Source of the DNA: Solobacterium sp.
Lineage (GTDB): Bacteria > Bacillota_I > Bacilli_A > Erysipelotrichales > Erysipelotrichaceae
Direction of reading: 5' to 3'
Assembly: GCA_024680365.1 (NCBI GenBank)
Contig: JAILCN010000202.1
Span: 1 to 44,182 of the forward strand
Length of the DNA: 44,182 nt
Shown piece after piece: positions 1-7,375 of this stretch. The notes under the pieces were generated by a model. That model did not search any database. It was not told the origin of the DNA and worked only from the letters and a program-made list of their open reading frames with translations. Every line of letters starts with the position of its first letter. Positions within the stretch are counted from its first letter, which is position 1. The translations under genes were made by a program, and so were the position numbers.

Positions 1-1
1 T

Positions 2-568
2 TCCACCAGCTTTGATGAAAAGATGAAAAAGCTGATCAATGAGATCATCAGCTTCCTGGGCGAACCGGACCGCATCGAGATCGAAAAGAAATATCTGATC
101 GAAATGCCTGATCTTGAGAAGCTGACAGAGAACCATGGCTGCCGGAAGATCGACATCATCCAGACATATCTTGCCAGGACCGAAAGCCTGACAAGAAGAG
201 TACGGCAGCGCGGCGAAGACGGAAACTACGTATGCACGGAAACGATCAAGCGCAGGATCTCGCCGACACGCCGTCTGGAAACCGAGAGAAGACTGACGGA
301 AGACCAGTATCTCGAACTGCTCGAACAGGCAGATCCGAGTGTGCCTGTCCTGCACAAGACGCGCTACTGCTTTGCCTATGACAGACAGTATTTCGAGATC
401 GATGTCTATCCATTCTGGAAAGACAGGGCGCTTGTGCAGATCGAAGTCGCTGATGAAACGACGGATGTCCGCTTCCCGGAAGATGTGCATGTGATCCGGG
501 AAGTGACAGGCGAAAAGGAATACCGCAATTCAGTCATTGTCCTGGCGGCAGGCGCACAACAGGCATGA
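2..568 (+). CDS. AAA/CYTH-domain protein, C-terminal part (cut by window edge)
   Basis: The frame is open to the left edge (codons S-T-S-F-D-E-K precede the first ATG at 23), so this is the tail of a longer protein. The visible part is a CYTH-like triphosphate-tunnel domain: it opens with the acidic/basic signature EIEKKYLI and continues with alternating charged strands (RRVRQRG, ETIKRR, ETERRL, KTRYCF). In Bacillota such domains are often fused behind a P-loop AAA/kinase-like ATPase, and the segment just before EIEKKYLI fits that linker (family knowledge). The substrate is unknown; CYTH enzymes bind inorganic or nucleoside triphosphates with divalent metal. The next gene starts 42 bp downstream. 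The ATPase half is outside the window, so the fusion is inferred. Confidence 0.8.
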   Translation, partial: STSFDEKMKKLINEIISFLGEPDRIEIEKKYLIEMPDLEKLTENHGCRKIDIIQTYLARTESLTRRVRQRGEDGNYVCTETIKRRISPTRRLETERRLTEDQYLELLEQADPSVPVLHKTRYCFAYDRQYFEIDVYPFWKDRALVQIEVADETTDVRFPEDVHVIREVTGEKEYRNSVIVLAAGAQQA

Positions 569-609
569 AGCACGGAACCATCCGTGTTTTTTAGAAAGAG
601 GGAAGAGGC

Positions 610-2016
610 ATGAGCGATACCATCTACTGTGAACACTGCGGCGCTCCGAACGCTGCCGATGCGAAAACATGTGTTTCGTGCGGGAAGGATCCGCTTCCCG
701 AGGAACATCTTCTGCTGGATTTTCTCAAAGAACATACGAAAAGCGCGCTGAAGGACAAGGCGGAAGACAAGGTCTATAACGTGATCAAAAACTGGCTCCT
801 GTCGCATCTGTACGGACTGCTGGTGACAGTGACTGTCATTTCTTCCACGGTGGCTGCGGTCGTCTCCAACAGCGCAAATCCAAGAGTCGTGCACTTTCCG
901 GAAACACCGGTCCGGGCATCTTCTCCGTCCGCCAGCACCGGTCTCAGGACGGAAGGTCTCTACAGCGGCGAAGTCATCCATTCCGATGCCGGCGATCTGT
1001 ACTGGAAATATGATCCCCGGAATATCGCGGATACCGGAGCGCTGGGCAGTTTCACCAGGACAGGAGAATATGAAAACAGCTATGTTCTGAACAAAAACGG
1101 AGCAGAGCAGATCCTGTTTACGGCATATGGATTCGGCGATACGGCGCTGCTGAGAAACAGGATCTACTACAGCGAACTCATCAACGGGATCAATATTCTT
1201 TCCTGCATAGAAACGGACGGTTCCTATTCCAGACAGTTCGGGGAAGGTGAGATACAGGGTACAGACAGCACCGGAAGATACCTGTATTATTCCCCGTCCG
1301 GAAGCTACGGCATCGGCGTGATCGACACCGATACAGACCGCCAGAGCGTCGTCAGCAGCGATCTGAAATATCTGACATGCCGGCGTGATACCGTCTACGC
1401 ACAGCGCACGGAGGGAAACATCCTGACGCTGTACGCGATGAATACCGACGGCTCTGAACTCCGGGAACTCTGCAGGGTGGAAGGAAGTCAGTATATTACT
1501 ACCGCGAAGATGCACTTCAATAACGACACCGTCTACTTCTCCTGCGGATCCATTGAAGGCACCGGCGGCTTCTATCAGGGCGGCAGAGTCATCCGCGTGA
1601 ACAATGACGGCAGCGGCATGCAGGTGCTGGCCGGGGAATCCGTTCCGGCCGGGGCTGATTTCACGGTTCATTCTGACGGATCTGTCAGTACGCATACCAG
1701 AGACCAGGAAGAGGATGTCCTGTTTTTCCAGCCGATGCGCAGCTGGAAGCGGACAAACAGCGGCGTATACTGGATCAATGCTGAAACAGGGGAAGAGGAG
1801 CTGATCCTGAGCAATGAGGAATACGCCTCCGGTTCACTGAGCACGGCATTTGAGACAGTGCGCCGCAGCGGCAGCCTCGTCTATTTCCGGATCCACTATA
1901 TGGAAGAAGACAGCAGCAGCGATCTTGGCTGGCGCCAGGGCTACCGGCGCATCAGAAGCGTTCTGATGATGAAGGATCTGAAATCGAAAACGATCCGAAT
2001 CCTGAATGAATACTAG
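610..2016 (+). CDS. Zinc-ribbon, single-pass membrane protein with DUF5050-like exported domain
   Basis: 468 residues. Residues 7-24 form a zinc ribbon (CEHCG then CVSCG). A charged helix follows, then one membrane segment at about 66-86 (LYGLLVTVTVISSTVAAVV). The remaining 380 residues would lie outside the cell and are rich in short repeated blades with a D-G/T-D-G pattern (IETDGSYSR, MNTDGSELR, VNNDGSGM). This is typical of DUF5050-type beta-propeller proteins. The start is set by GAGGGAAGAGG just upstream. The stop codon overlaps the ribosome binding site of the next zinc-ribbon gene, so the two are probably co-expressed. The function is unknown; a cytosolic zinc ribbon with an outside propeller suggests a sensor or scaffold, which is inference. 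Confidence 0.75.
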   Translation: MSDTIYCEHCGAPNAADAKTCVSCGKDPLPEEHLLLDFLKEHTKSALKDKAEDKVYNVIKNWLLSHLYGLLVTVTVISSTVAAVVSNSANPRVVHFPETPVRASSPSASTGLRTEGLYSGEVIHSDAGDLYWKYDPRNIADTGALGSFTRTGEYENSYVLNKNGAEQILFTAYGFGDTALLRNRIYYSELINGINILSCIETDGSYSRQFGEGEIQGTDSTGRYLYYSPSGSYGIGVIDTDTDRQSVVSSDLKYLTCRRDTVYAQRTEGNILTLYAMNTDGSELRELCRVEGSQYITTAKMHFNNDTVYFSCGSIEGTGGFYQGGRVIRVNNDGSGMQVLAGESVPAGADFTVHSDGSVSTHTRDQEEDVLFFQPMRSWKRTNSGVYWINAETGEEELILSNEEYASGSLSTAFETVRRSGSLVYFRIHYMEEDSSSDLGWRQGYRRIRSVLMMKDLKSKTIRILNEY

Positions 2017-2029
2017 GAGGTAAGCGGAG

Positions 2030-2569
2030 ATGATGAAATGTCCCAGATGCGGATGCATGAATACCACCCGCGCTTCTTACTGCCACCAGTGCGGCAGACA
2101 GTTCACAGCGGAACAGCAGCAGGCCGCCTATGACCGTACGATCTATGGAAAGATCGATAAACTGGAAGAACTGAATGCCTGGCTCACGCTGTCCAAGATC
2201 ACCGGCAACATATTTGTCCGGATCGCCGTCATCGCCGTGATCGCACTGTGCGGCATCCTGTCCGTGATCCAAAAGGGCACCAATCTGAAGCTTCTGAACG
2301 GGCCCGGCTATACGTGTGAATACAACGAGACCCTGAGCGAATACTATGTCTACACCGATAAGGACGCGGTGTCGCTGTCTCTGTATATTCCCCGCAGCGA
2401 AGGAAGCCTGCGGGCAGAATACTATGAAGGTGAGCAGCTGATGACATCGTCCCTGCATGAATTCAGGGAGTCCGTGACGCTGACAAAAGGGCAGGGATAC
2501 TACCTGCTGAAAGCAGAGTATCCCGACGGCGAAGATACAATTAAGATCATTCTTTTTGAGAATCAGTGA
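2030..2569 (+). CDS. Zinc-ribbon single-pass membrane protein, unknown function
   Basis: 179 residues. The N-terminal zinc ribbon uses CPRCGC and CHQCG (Cys 4, 7, 18, 21). A predicted membrane helix lies at about 60-80 (IFVRIAVIAVIALCGILSVI), followed by a roughly 95-residue outside domain of beta-strand character. The architecture repeats that of the gene just upstream, with which it is tightly coupled: AGGAGG at 2015-2020 overlaps the upstream stop, 9 nt before this ATG. A second ATG lies at 2033. I recognise no enzyme motif. The pair looks like two membrane proteins of one complex or two diverged copies of one design, which is inference. Confidence 0.7.
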   Translation: MMKCPRCGCMNTTRASYCHQCGRQFTAEQQQAAYDRTIYGKIDKLEELNAWLTLSKITGNIFVRIAVIAVIALCGILSVIQKGTNLKLLNGPGYTCEYNETLSEYYVYTDKDAVSLSLYIPRSEGSLRAEYYEGEQLMTSSLHEFRESVTLTKGQGYYLLKAEYPDGEDTIKIILFENQ

Positions 2570-2590
2570 GAAAACCGTGATTTCCGGCAT

Positions 2591-2623
2591 ATATGTTCAT
2601 TGAAAGAGAGGATTTGAACATAT
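2591..2623 (+). promoter_or_regulatory. Possible translation-control hairpin over the DUF5688 start codon
   Basis: ATATGTTCA (2591-2599) and TGAACATAT (2615-2623) are perfect 9-bp inverted arms. The start codon ATG (2622-2624) begins inside the right arm, while the ribosome binding site GAGAGG lies in the 15-nt loop. The stem is AT-rich, so it would be weak and possibly temperature sensitive. Regulation is inferred. Confidence 0.4.
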
Positions 2624-3521
2624 GAAGGAGATCACGTTTGAGGAATTCAGGGAGGAAGTGCTGGCGGAAGCCGGACGGCAGCTTCCCGGCGAATACAGAG
2701 ACTGCCGCATTGTCGTGCACCGCTTCAGGAAACTGAACGGCGTCTATGACGGTGCGGCTTTACTGCGCAGCGATGAAGAATGGGCATGCGGCGGAACTGT
2801 CGCGGATCTGGAAGAGGCATACCGGACGTTCCGTGAACACGGGGATCTGATCCGCTCCGCAAAAGAGATCGTTCAGACTGTAACGAGGCAGGCGCCGGCG
2901 TTTCAGATGCCGGATATGGACAGCTATGAAGAGATCCGGAAACATCTGTTCATCCGGCTTGGCAGCCGTGCGAAAAACAGGGAACTGCTTCAGAAAGTTC
3001 CTTATCGGCAGATCGGCGACATGGCGCTGACATATCACATTCGCATCGACTGCGACGTGAAAGGAGTCGTCAGCACGATCGTTACAAATGATCTGCTGGA
3101 ACGGCTTGGCGTCAGTGTCGAAGAGCTGGATGAAGACGCCTGTGCCGGCGGAGCCAGGATGTTTCCCGCTGTCGTCAGCATGACGCCTGCCGGAAACAGG
3201 AAAGCAAAGATCTTTACGCTGACCAATACCATTGAAACGAACGGCGCATCAGCATTGTTCTATCCCGGGATGATGCATATCATGACGCAGATCCTGCCGG
3301 AAGGATTCTTTGTGCTGCCGGTGTCGGTCAACCAGGTCCTGATCGCCTCAGGAATGGAAATGGGACTGAAGGAACTTGAACGCTGCCAGAAGATCATGGT
3401 CTCCCAGCTGGATGATCCAAGAGAATTTCTGTCTGAGACGCCGTATTACTATGACCCGGAAAAAGACAGTCTGATCACGGCAGAACAGCATTTTCATGAC
3501 ATCAATGTTCAGTGCGCATAG
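2622..3521 (+). CDS. DUF5688 family protein
   Basis: 299 residues, soluble, with no signal peptide or membrane segment. The sequence resembles the DUF5688 family of Bacillota in length and layout: an N-terminal EITFEEFREEV helix, a central YRQIGDMALTYHIRI block, and a C-terminal MGLKELERCQKIM helix. No catalytic motif is recognisable and the family function is unknown. It sits alone between the zinc-ribbon pair and an AbiEi-like gene that has its own promoter. The start codon lies in an inverted repeat that leaves the ribosome binding site in the loop, so translation may be gated. Confidence is for a real gene of this family, not for a function. Confidence 0.65.
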   Translation: MKEITFEEFREEVLAEAGRQLPGEYRDCRIVVHRFRKLNGVYDGAALLRSDEEWACGGTVADLEEAYRTFREHGDLIRSAKEIVQTVTRQAPAFQMPDMDSYEEIRKHLFIRLGSRAKNRELLQKVPYRQIGDMALTYHIRIDCDVKGVVSTIVTNDLLERLGVSVEELDEDACAGGARMFPAVVSMTPAGNRKAKIFTLTNTIETNGASALFYPGMMHIMTQILPEGFFVLPVSVNQVLIASGMEMGLKELERCQKIMVSQLDDPREFLSETPYYYDPEKDSLITAEQHFHDINVQCA

Positions 3522-3529
3522 CATGATTC

Positions 3530-3570
3530 TTTACCATCTGTCAGAAAACGTATATAATTTTTCTGACAGG
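3530..3570 (+). promoter_or_regulatory. Promoter with palindromic operator for the AbiEi-like gene
   Basis: -35 TTTACC (3530-3535) and -10 TATAAT (3553-3558) are 17 bp apart. Perfect 11-bp arms CTGTCAGAAAA (3538-3548) and TTTTCTGACAG (3559-3569) flank the -10, which lies in the 10-bp spacer. The right arm runs into the ribosome binding site AGGAGG. A repressor bound here would block both polymerase and the transcript start. Autoregulation by the adjacent gene is the likely use, since AbiEi proteins bind inverted repeats in their own promoter. Confidence 0.75.
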
Positions 3571-3581
3571 AGGCGTGAATC

Positions 3582-4217
3582 ATGGCAGAAAGGATCATTG
3601 TCCAGAAGAAAATAGAAAATGCGGTCCTGCAGATGAAACCAGGCACAGCGTTCAGCGCGGCAGACTTTGCCGGCATGAATGATACCGACGCCGTCAACAA
3701 GGCACTTTCAAGACTTGCCGAACAGGGCATCATACGCAGAGCTATGCAGGGCGTATATGACGTTCCGATGAAGATCACGCTTCTTGATGAAGACTGTGAC
3801 CCGCTGATCCCGGAGATCATGAGAGCGGCTGCCAGAAAGAACGGCTGGAGCATTGCGGCTTCCGGTGATGCGGCACTGTATGAGATCGGTATCGGACCGC
3901 GGCCTGTCAGTGAATGGACGTATGTCAGCGACGGACCTCCGAAAGTGTACGAGATCGGCACCCAGAGACTTGTGATCCGGACCGGCAAGCCCCGTGAGAT
4001 CTCCGGCAAGCATCCGAAGACTGCGCTGGTGATCCAGGCGATCCGTGCCATCGGCAAGAATATCACGCCGGAACAGATCGACGCGATCAGCGAACGTCTG
4101 TCATCAGAAGAAAAAAAGATCCTGCTGGAAGAAAGCAGGACAGTCAGCGTCTGGATCCGGAAGATCGTGATCCAGATGACGGAATTCAGGATCCAGAAAT
4201 TCCGCTATGAGGAGTAA
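3582..4217 (+). CDS. DUF6088 / AbiEi-like winged-helix antitoxin-type regulator (orphan)
   Basis: 211 residues. The N-terminal 60 residues form the winged-helix region typical of AbiEi/DUF6088 proteins (GTAFSAADFAGM, then a short recognition region and LAEQGIIRRAMQGVYDVP). The rest matches the family core, with ASGDAALYEIGI and TYVSDGPPKVYEIG. In type IV AbiE systems this protein represses its own operon and neutralises the nucleotidyltransferase toxin AbiEii (established for AbiE). No AbiEii gene follows; the next gene is a SAM hydrolase 4 bp downstream. It may therefore be a solitary regulator or the remnant of a toxin-antitoxin pair. Its promoter carries a perfect 11-bp inverted repeat around the -10, which fits autorepression. 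Confidence 0.75.
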   Translation: MAERIIVQKKIENAVLQMKPGTAFSAADFAGMNDTDAVNKALSRLAEQGIIRRAMQGVYDVPMKITLLDEDCDPLIPEIMRAAARKNGWSIAASGDAALYEIGIGPRPVSEWTYVSDGPPKVYEIGTQRLVIRTGKPREISGKHPKTALVIQAIRAIGKNITPEQIDAISERLSSEEKKILLEESRTVSVWIRKIVIQMTEFRIQKFRYEE

Positions 4218-4221
4218 GACA

Positions 4222-5067
4222 ATGAAGTCATTCATGGTATTTCAGTCTGATTTCGGACTGGTGGACGGAGCAGTCTCCGCCATGTACGGCGTTGCCCTGT
4301 CAGTGGACGGGGAACTGCGCATCTTTGATCTGACGCATGAGATCCCGCCGTTCGATATCTTTGAAGGCAGCTACCGGCTTCTGCAGGCTGTGCCGTACTG
4401 GCCGGCCAATACGGTTTTCGTCTCCGTTGTCGATCCGGGTGTGGGAACCAGGCGGAAAAGCTGCGCAGCCCGCACGAAAGGCGGTCAGATCATTATCACG
4501 CCTGACAACGGCACCCTGAGTCATATCGCCCGTACGATCGGCATCGCGGAAGTCAGAGAGATCAGCGAAGCGAAAGGACACCGCAGAGGAAGTGCGACGT
4601 CCAATACCTTCCACGGCCGTGATATCTATGCCTATACCGGGGCGCTGCTGGCTTCCGGACAGATCAGCTTTGAAGAGATCGGCGAAGCATATGATCCCTC
4701 GGACATCGTCATGCTGGAAGATCTGTATCCATCCCTTGAAGGCGATACTGTCTCGGGTACGATCGAGACCCTGGATGTCCGCTTTGGATCACTGTGGACA
4801 AGCATTTCAAAAGAATTCTTTGAACAGCTGGGGATCAGACCGGGCGAAACAGCTGACGTCACGATCATGAACGGCAAGATCCGGGCATACCGTTCGTTTG
4901 TGACATACGCGGATACCTTCAACGATGTCGAGATCGGCGAAGCGCTGCTGTATGTCAATTCCATGGAGCATATCGCGCTCGCGATCAATCAGGGCAATTT
5001 TGCCAGGGCATATAACATCGGCACCCGCAGTCCCTGGCGGATCCTGATCCGCAAAGCGCGTGATTAA
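4222..5067 (+). CDS. SAM hydrolase (SAM hydroxide adenosyltransferase, DUF62 family)
   Basis: 281 residues from ATG 4222. I prefer this to ATG 4207 because GAGGAG (4209-4214) lies 7 nt before it. The family hydrolyses S-adenosylmethionine to adenosine and methionine, using water activated by an Asp-Arg-His set; relatives are the fluorinases and chlorinases. The diagnostic stretches are QSDFG near the N-terminus, FVSVVDPGVG, TPDNG and FHGRDIYAYTGALLASG. The C-terminal beta domain (ETLDVRFGSLWTSI, FNDVEIGEALLYVNS) completes the usual length. It follows the AbiEi-like gene by 4 bp and is likely transcribed with it. The physiological role of this family is poorly defined; SAM homeostasis is the usual suggestion. 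Confidence 0.88.
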   Translation: MKSFMVFQSDFGLVDGAVSAMYGVALSVDGELRIFDLTHEIPPFDIFEGSYRLLQAVPYWPANTVFVSVVDPGVGTRRKSCAARTKGGQIIITPDNGTLSHIARTIGIAEVREISEAKGHRRGSATSNTFHGRDIYAYTGALLASGQISFEEIGEAYDPSDIVMLEDLYPSLEGDTVSGTIETLDVRFGSLWTSISKEFFEQLGIRPGETADVTIMNGKIRAYRSFVTYADTFNDVEIGEALLYVNSMEHIALAINQGNFARAYNIGTRSPWRILIRKARD

Positions 5068-5075
5068 TTTCTTAA

Positions 5076-5095
5076 CTGTACCCTGAAATGTACAG
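5076..5095. promoter_or_regulatory. Paired TGTAC box, possible operator (site 1)
   Basis: CTGTAC (5076-5081) and GTACAG (5090-5095) form an inverted repeat that also reads as TGTACC-N6-TGTACA. By eye it matches the site in front of the WYL regulator (12546-12568) at 18 of 23 positions. It lies just after the SAM hydrolase stop and before a micro-ORF. A shared regulator is inferred. Confidence 0.4.
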
Positions 5096-5146
5096 GACCT
5101 TCTTTCTGCAGGCGTATCATTGCCTTGAGGAAAGGAGGTCTTTTTC

Positions 5147-5227
5147 ATGGAAGAAGGGGATGAGAAGAAAAAAGAACTGGAGGAAGAAGAACTGGAGGAG
5201 ATCCTCGCCGAACTGCGCAGCGCGTGA
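5147..5227 (+). CDS. Micro-ORF, 26-residue acidic helical peptide
   Basis: The ATG at 5147 is preceded 8 nt upstream by the very strong site AAAGGAGG (5131-5138). The peptide is 26 residues, dominated by Glu, Lys and Leu with heptad-like spacing (ELEEEELEEILAELRS), and ends in TGA at 5225-5227. It has no membrane segment. Composition and spacing suggest a short amphipathic or coiled-coil helix. It sits between the SAM hydrolase and a small zinc-ribbon gene, downstream of the paired TGTAC box. Being a chance ORF is possible, but the quality of the ribosome binding site argues for translation. No function can be assigned. Confidence 0.45.
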   Translation: MEEGDEKKKELEEEELEEILAELRSA

Positions 5228-5292
5228 ATTGCGCCCAAAAGAACCGCTGCTTGTGGTATATTTGACACATACCGGAAAGGAAGCTGGTAAAA

Positions 5293-5526
5293 ATGAATGA
5301 CAATGACAAAACAAAACAGGGAGGGATCCGGATCGGCAGAGAAGAATCGTCCCTGGAGGCGATCCGCAGTGCCATGCCGCACTGGATCCACAAAACAAAA
5401 GAAGATCCCGCTTCTCTCAGCGGTTTTCTGTATCTGCCCCAGTGCAGCTGCAGCGTCTGCGGTTTTGAAATGAGTTATGAGAAAGAATTCTGCCCCCATT
5501 GCGGGACAAAGATGTACCGCGGGTAG
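5293..5526 (+). CDS. Small zinc-ribbon protein
   Basis: 77 residues. The last 25 carry a four-cysteine zinc ribbon (CSVCG then CPHCG, after a C-S-C start). The N-terminal half is polar and predicted helical (SSLEAIRSAMPHWI). The ribosome binding site is modest (GGAAGC about 10 nt upstream). The gene lies 13 bp before the RlmI-type methyltransferase and probably shares its mRNA. This is the third zinc-ribbon protein within 5.5 kb, but unlike the other two it has no membrane helix. A nucleic-acid or protein-binding role is plausible from the fold only. Confidence 0.65.
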   Translation: MNDNDKTKQGGIRIGREESSLEAIRSAMPHWIHKTKEDPASLSGFLYLPQCSCSVCGFEMSYEKEFCPHCGTKMYRG

Positions 5527-5539
5527 AAAAGAGGAAGAT

Positions 5540-6739
5540 ATGCTGAAAAACAGACAGTTTCCATATGTCAGGATCACGGAGAAACAGGAACGCACAGTGC
5601 GCGCCGGTCATCCGTGGATCTATGAAGATGAGATCACGGAAAGCAGCGGAGAAATTGAAAACGGCAGCCTGGTCGATGTGTACAGCAGAAAAGACAGATA
5701 TCTCGGCACCGGTCTGATCAGCCATGCCTCAAAGATCCGCATCCGGCTGCTTGGCAGCGATGCCAATGAGACGTACGGCGATCCGTTCTTTGAAAGAAAA
5801 GTGAAATATGCCCTGCAGTACAGAAGGGACATCATGAAGGAAGACATGAATGCCTGCCGGCTGATCCATGGCGAAGCAGACGGTCTGCCCGGACTGACCG
5901 TTGACAGATACGGTCCCGTCCTTGTCAGCGAGGTCGCTTCCTACGGCATTGATCAGCGGAAGGATGTGATCTACAAAGCGCTGAAAGAGCATTTGGAAGG
6001 CATTGAAGGCATCTATGAGCGCAATGAAGGCGAGCTGCGGCTGAAGGAGGGACTGCCCCAGTATAAAGGGTGGTACGGCGAAATACATCCGCAGAACACC
6101 GTGATCAGCTTTACGGAAAACGGTATCCAGTATGAAGCGGATATCGAAAACGGCCAGAAGACAGGCTTCTTCCTGGATCAGAAATACAACCGTCTGGCAG
6201 TACGAAGGGCGGCGGAAGGCAAAACCGTGCTGGATTGCTGCACGCATACCGGAAGCTTTGCCCTCAACGCGGCAAAAGGCGGAGCGCTCAGTGTCACCGC
6301 CGCAGATATTTCCGAAACGGCACTTGCCATGACGAGGAAGAATGCCGAACGAAACGGCGTCAGTCTGAAAACGATCCAGGGTGACGTATTTGACCTTCTG
6401 CCCAAACTGCGCGAAGAACACGCGTTCTTTGATTTTATTGTTCTCGATCCGCCGGCCTTTACGAAATCCTCGAAGACATTCCGCAGTGCCAGAGCCGGTT
6501 ACCGGCAGATCAACGCGATGGCCATGCGCCTGCTGCCCAGGGGCGGCTATCTTGCGACTTGTTCCTGTTCCCATTTCATGCCGAAAGAAGAATTCCGGAT
6601 GATGCTGAAAGATGCGGCACTGGACGCCGGCGTCGGGATCAGGATCGTGGAAGAACGCGGCGCTGCTCCGGATCATCCGGTGCTTCCTGCTGTTCCTCAG
6701 ACGGAATATCTGAAGTTTTTTCTGCTGCAGATCATTTAG
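5540..6739 (+). CDS. RlmI-type class I SAM-dependent 23S rRNA (cytosine-5) methyltransferase
   Basis: 399 residues from ATG 5540, which has GAGGAAG just upstream; the longer frame from 5477 overlaps the zinc-ribbon gene and is not used. Residues 1-75 form a PUA RNA-binding domain (VRAGHPWIYEDEI, GSLVDVYS). An EEHD-like middle domain follows (LIHGEADGLPGLTVDRYGP), then a Rossmann methyltransferase with SAM motif I LDCCTHTGSFALNAA, an acidic motif II (VTAADIS), and the catalytic-region motif VLDPPAFTKS. This order matches RlmI/YwbD-type enzymes; E. coli RlmI makes m5C1962 in 23S rRNA. The exact target here is inferred. The TCSCSH stretch near the C-terminus is also family-typical. Confidence 0.88.
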   Translation: MLKNRQFPYVRITEKQERTVRAGHPWIYEDEITESSGEIENGSLVDVYSRKDRYLGTGLISHASKIRIRLLGSDANETYGDPFFERKVKYALQYRRDIMKEDMNACRLIHGEADGLPGLTVDRYGPVLVSEVASYGIDQRKDVIYKALKEHLEGIEGIYERNEGELRLKEGLPQYKGWYGEIHPQNTVISFTENGIQYEADIENGQKTGFFLDQKYNRLAVRRAAEGKTVLDCCTHTGSFALNAAKGGALSVTAADISETALAMTRKNAERNGVSLKTIQGDVFDLLPKLREEHAFFDFIVLDPPAFTKSSKTFRSARAGYRQINAMAMRLLPRGGYLATCSCSHFMPKEEFRMMLKDAALDAGVGIRIVEERGAAPDHPVLPAVPQTEYLKFFLLQII

Positions 6740-6798
6740 TCCGCAATCAACGAATCGCACAATTTGAACAATTTGTGTTCCGCTGCTTTGTAAAATGG

Positions 6799-6804
6799 TA
6801 TAAT
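6799..6804 (+). promoter_or_regulatory. Extended -10 promoter for the CarD-like gene
   Basis: TGgTATAAT (TATAAT at 6799-6804) is an extended -10. No good -35 is visible at 17 bp. The predicted start near 6811 gives an 18-nt leader with the ribosome binding site AAGAAGGG. A hyphenated palindrome GAACA-N5-TGTTC (6766-6780) lies just upstream of the promoter. Confidence 0.6.
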
Positions 6805-6828
6805 TACAGAGTGAAAGAAGGGCGGGCA

Positions 6829-7335
6829 ATGTATAATATCAATGATATCGTTGTTTACCGGCGCGACGTCTGCAAGATCATTGGCAAACGGAGAAGCGAC
6901 TTTACCGGTGAGATGTGTTACATCCTGGTTCCCTATGGAAAGCAGGACGGTTCGGTTCGGATGCAGGTCCCTGTCTCAAACAAAGGCGGTCATCTGCGCG
7001 ATTTGATCACAAAAGAAGAAATAGACGATCTGATCCTGAAAGCGCCTGATATCGAGACGCTTGCGAATAAATCCGCCAATATGAAAAGTCAGTACGCGAC
7101 TTTGCTGAAGGGTGACGATATCAGCGATCTGATCTGCATTATCAAAACATCCTACGGCCGCAATAAAGCAAGAATGGACCAGCATAAAAAACTGGCTTCC
7201 ATCGATGACGAATATCTTCAGAAAGCAGAAAAGTATCTCTATGATGAGATCGCTGCTTCACTCGGCATGACATATCAGGAAGCCAAGGATTTTTTCGAAC
7301 GGGAAGTCGAAAAAGCAGCGGGAGAGAGCGACTGA
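6829..7335 (+). CDS. CarD-family transcriptional regulator
   Basis: 168 residues from ATG 6829, which follows its own extended -10 promoter; the longer open frame back to 6559 overlaps the methyltransferase and is discarded. The N-terminal 60 residues are a CarD/TRCF-type RNA polymerase interaction domain with the usual opening (YNINDIVVYRRDVCKIIG) and strands ending at MQVPVSN. The C-terminal half is helical (KKLASIDDEYLQKAEKYLYDEIAASLGM), as in CarD. Members bind the RNA polymerase beta subunit and stabilise promoter open complexes. It is followed by a GNRA-loop terminator, so it forms a single-gene unit. Confidence 0.82.
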   Translation: MYNINDIVVYRRDVCKIIGKRRSDFTGEMCYILVPYGKQDGSVRMQVPVSNKGGHLRDLITKEEIDDLILKAPDIETLANKSANMKSQYATLLKGDDISDLICIIKTSYGRNKARMDQHKKLASIDDEYLQKAEKYLYDEIAASLGMTYQEAKDFFEREVEKAAGESD

Positions 7336-7354
7336 AGGGCAACCTTCAGTTTTA
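7331..7354 (+). terminator. Terminator after the CarD-like gene
   Basis: ACTGAAGG (7331-7338), GCAA tetraloop, CCTTCAGT (7343-7350), then a T run. The stem begins just inside the end of the coding frame. Confidence 0.75.
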
Positions 7355-7375
7355 AATATATAAGGGAGGACATCT

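Noticed and set aside
406-1695. 429-codon ORF on the minus strand
   Set aside because: Shadow of the AAA/CYTH and DUF5050-like genes.
6766-6780. SOS-type operator (GAAC-N-GTTC) before the CarD-like gene
   Set aside because: The half-sites GAACA and TGTTC are spaced 5 bp and differ from the Gram-positive LexA consensus; too weak to call.
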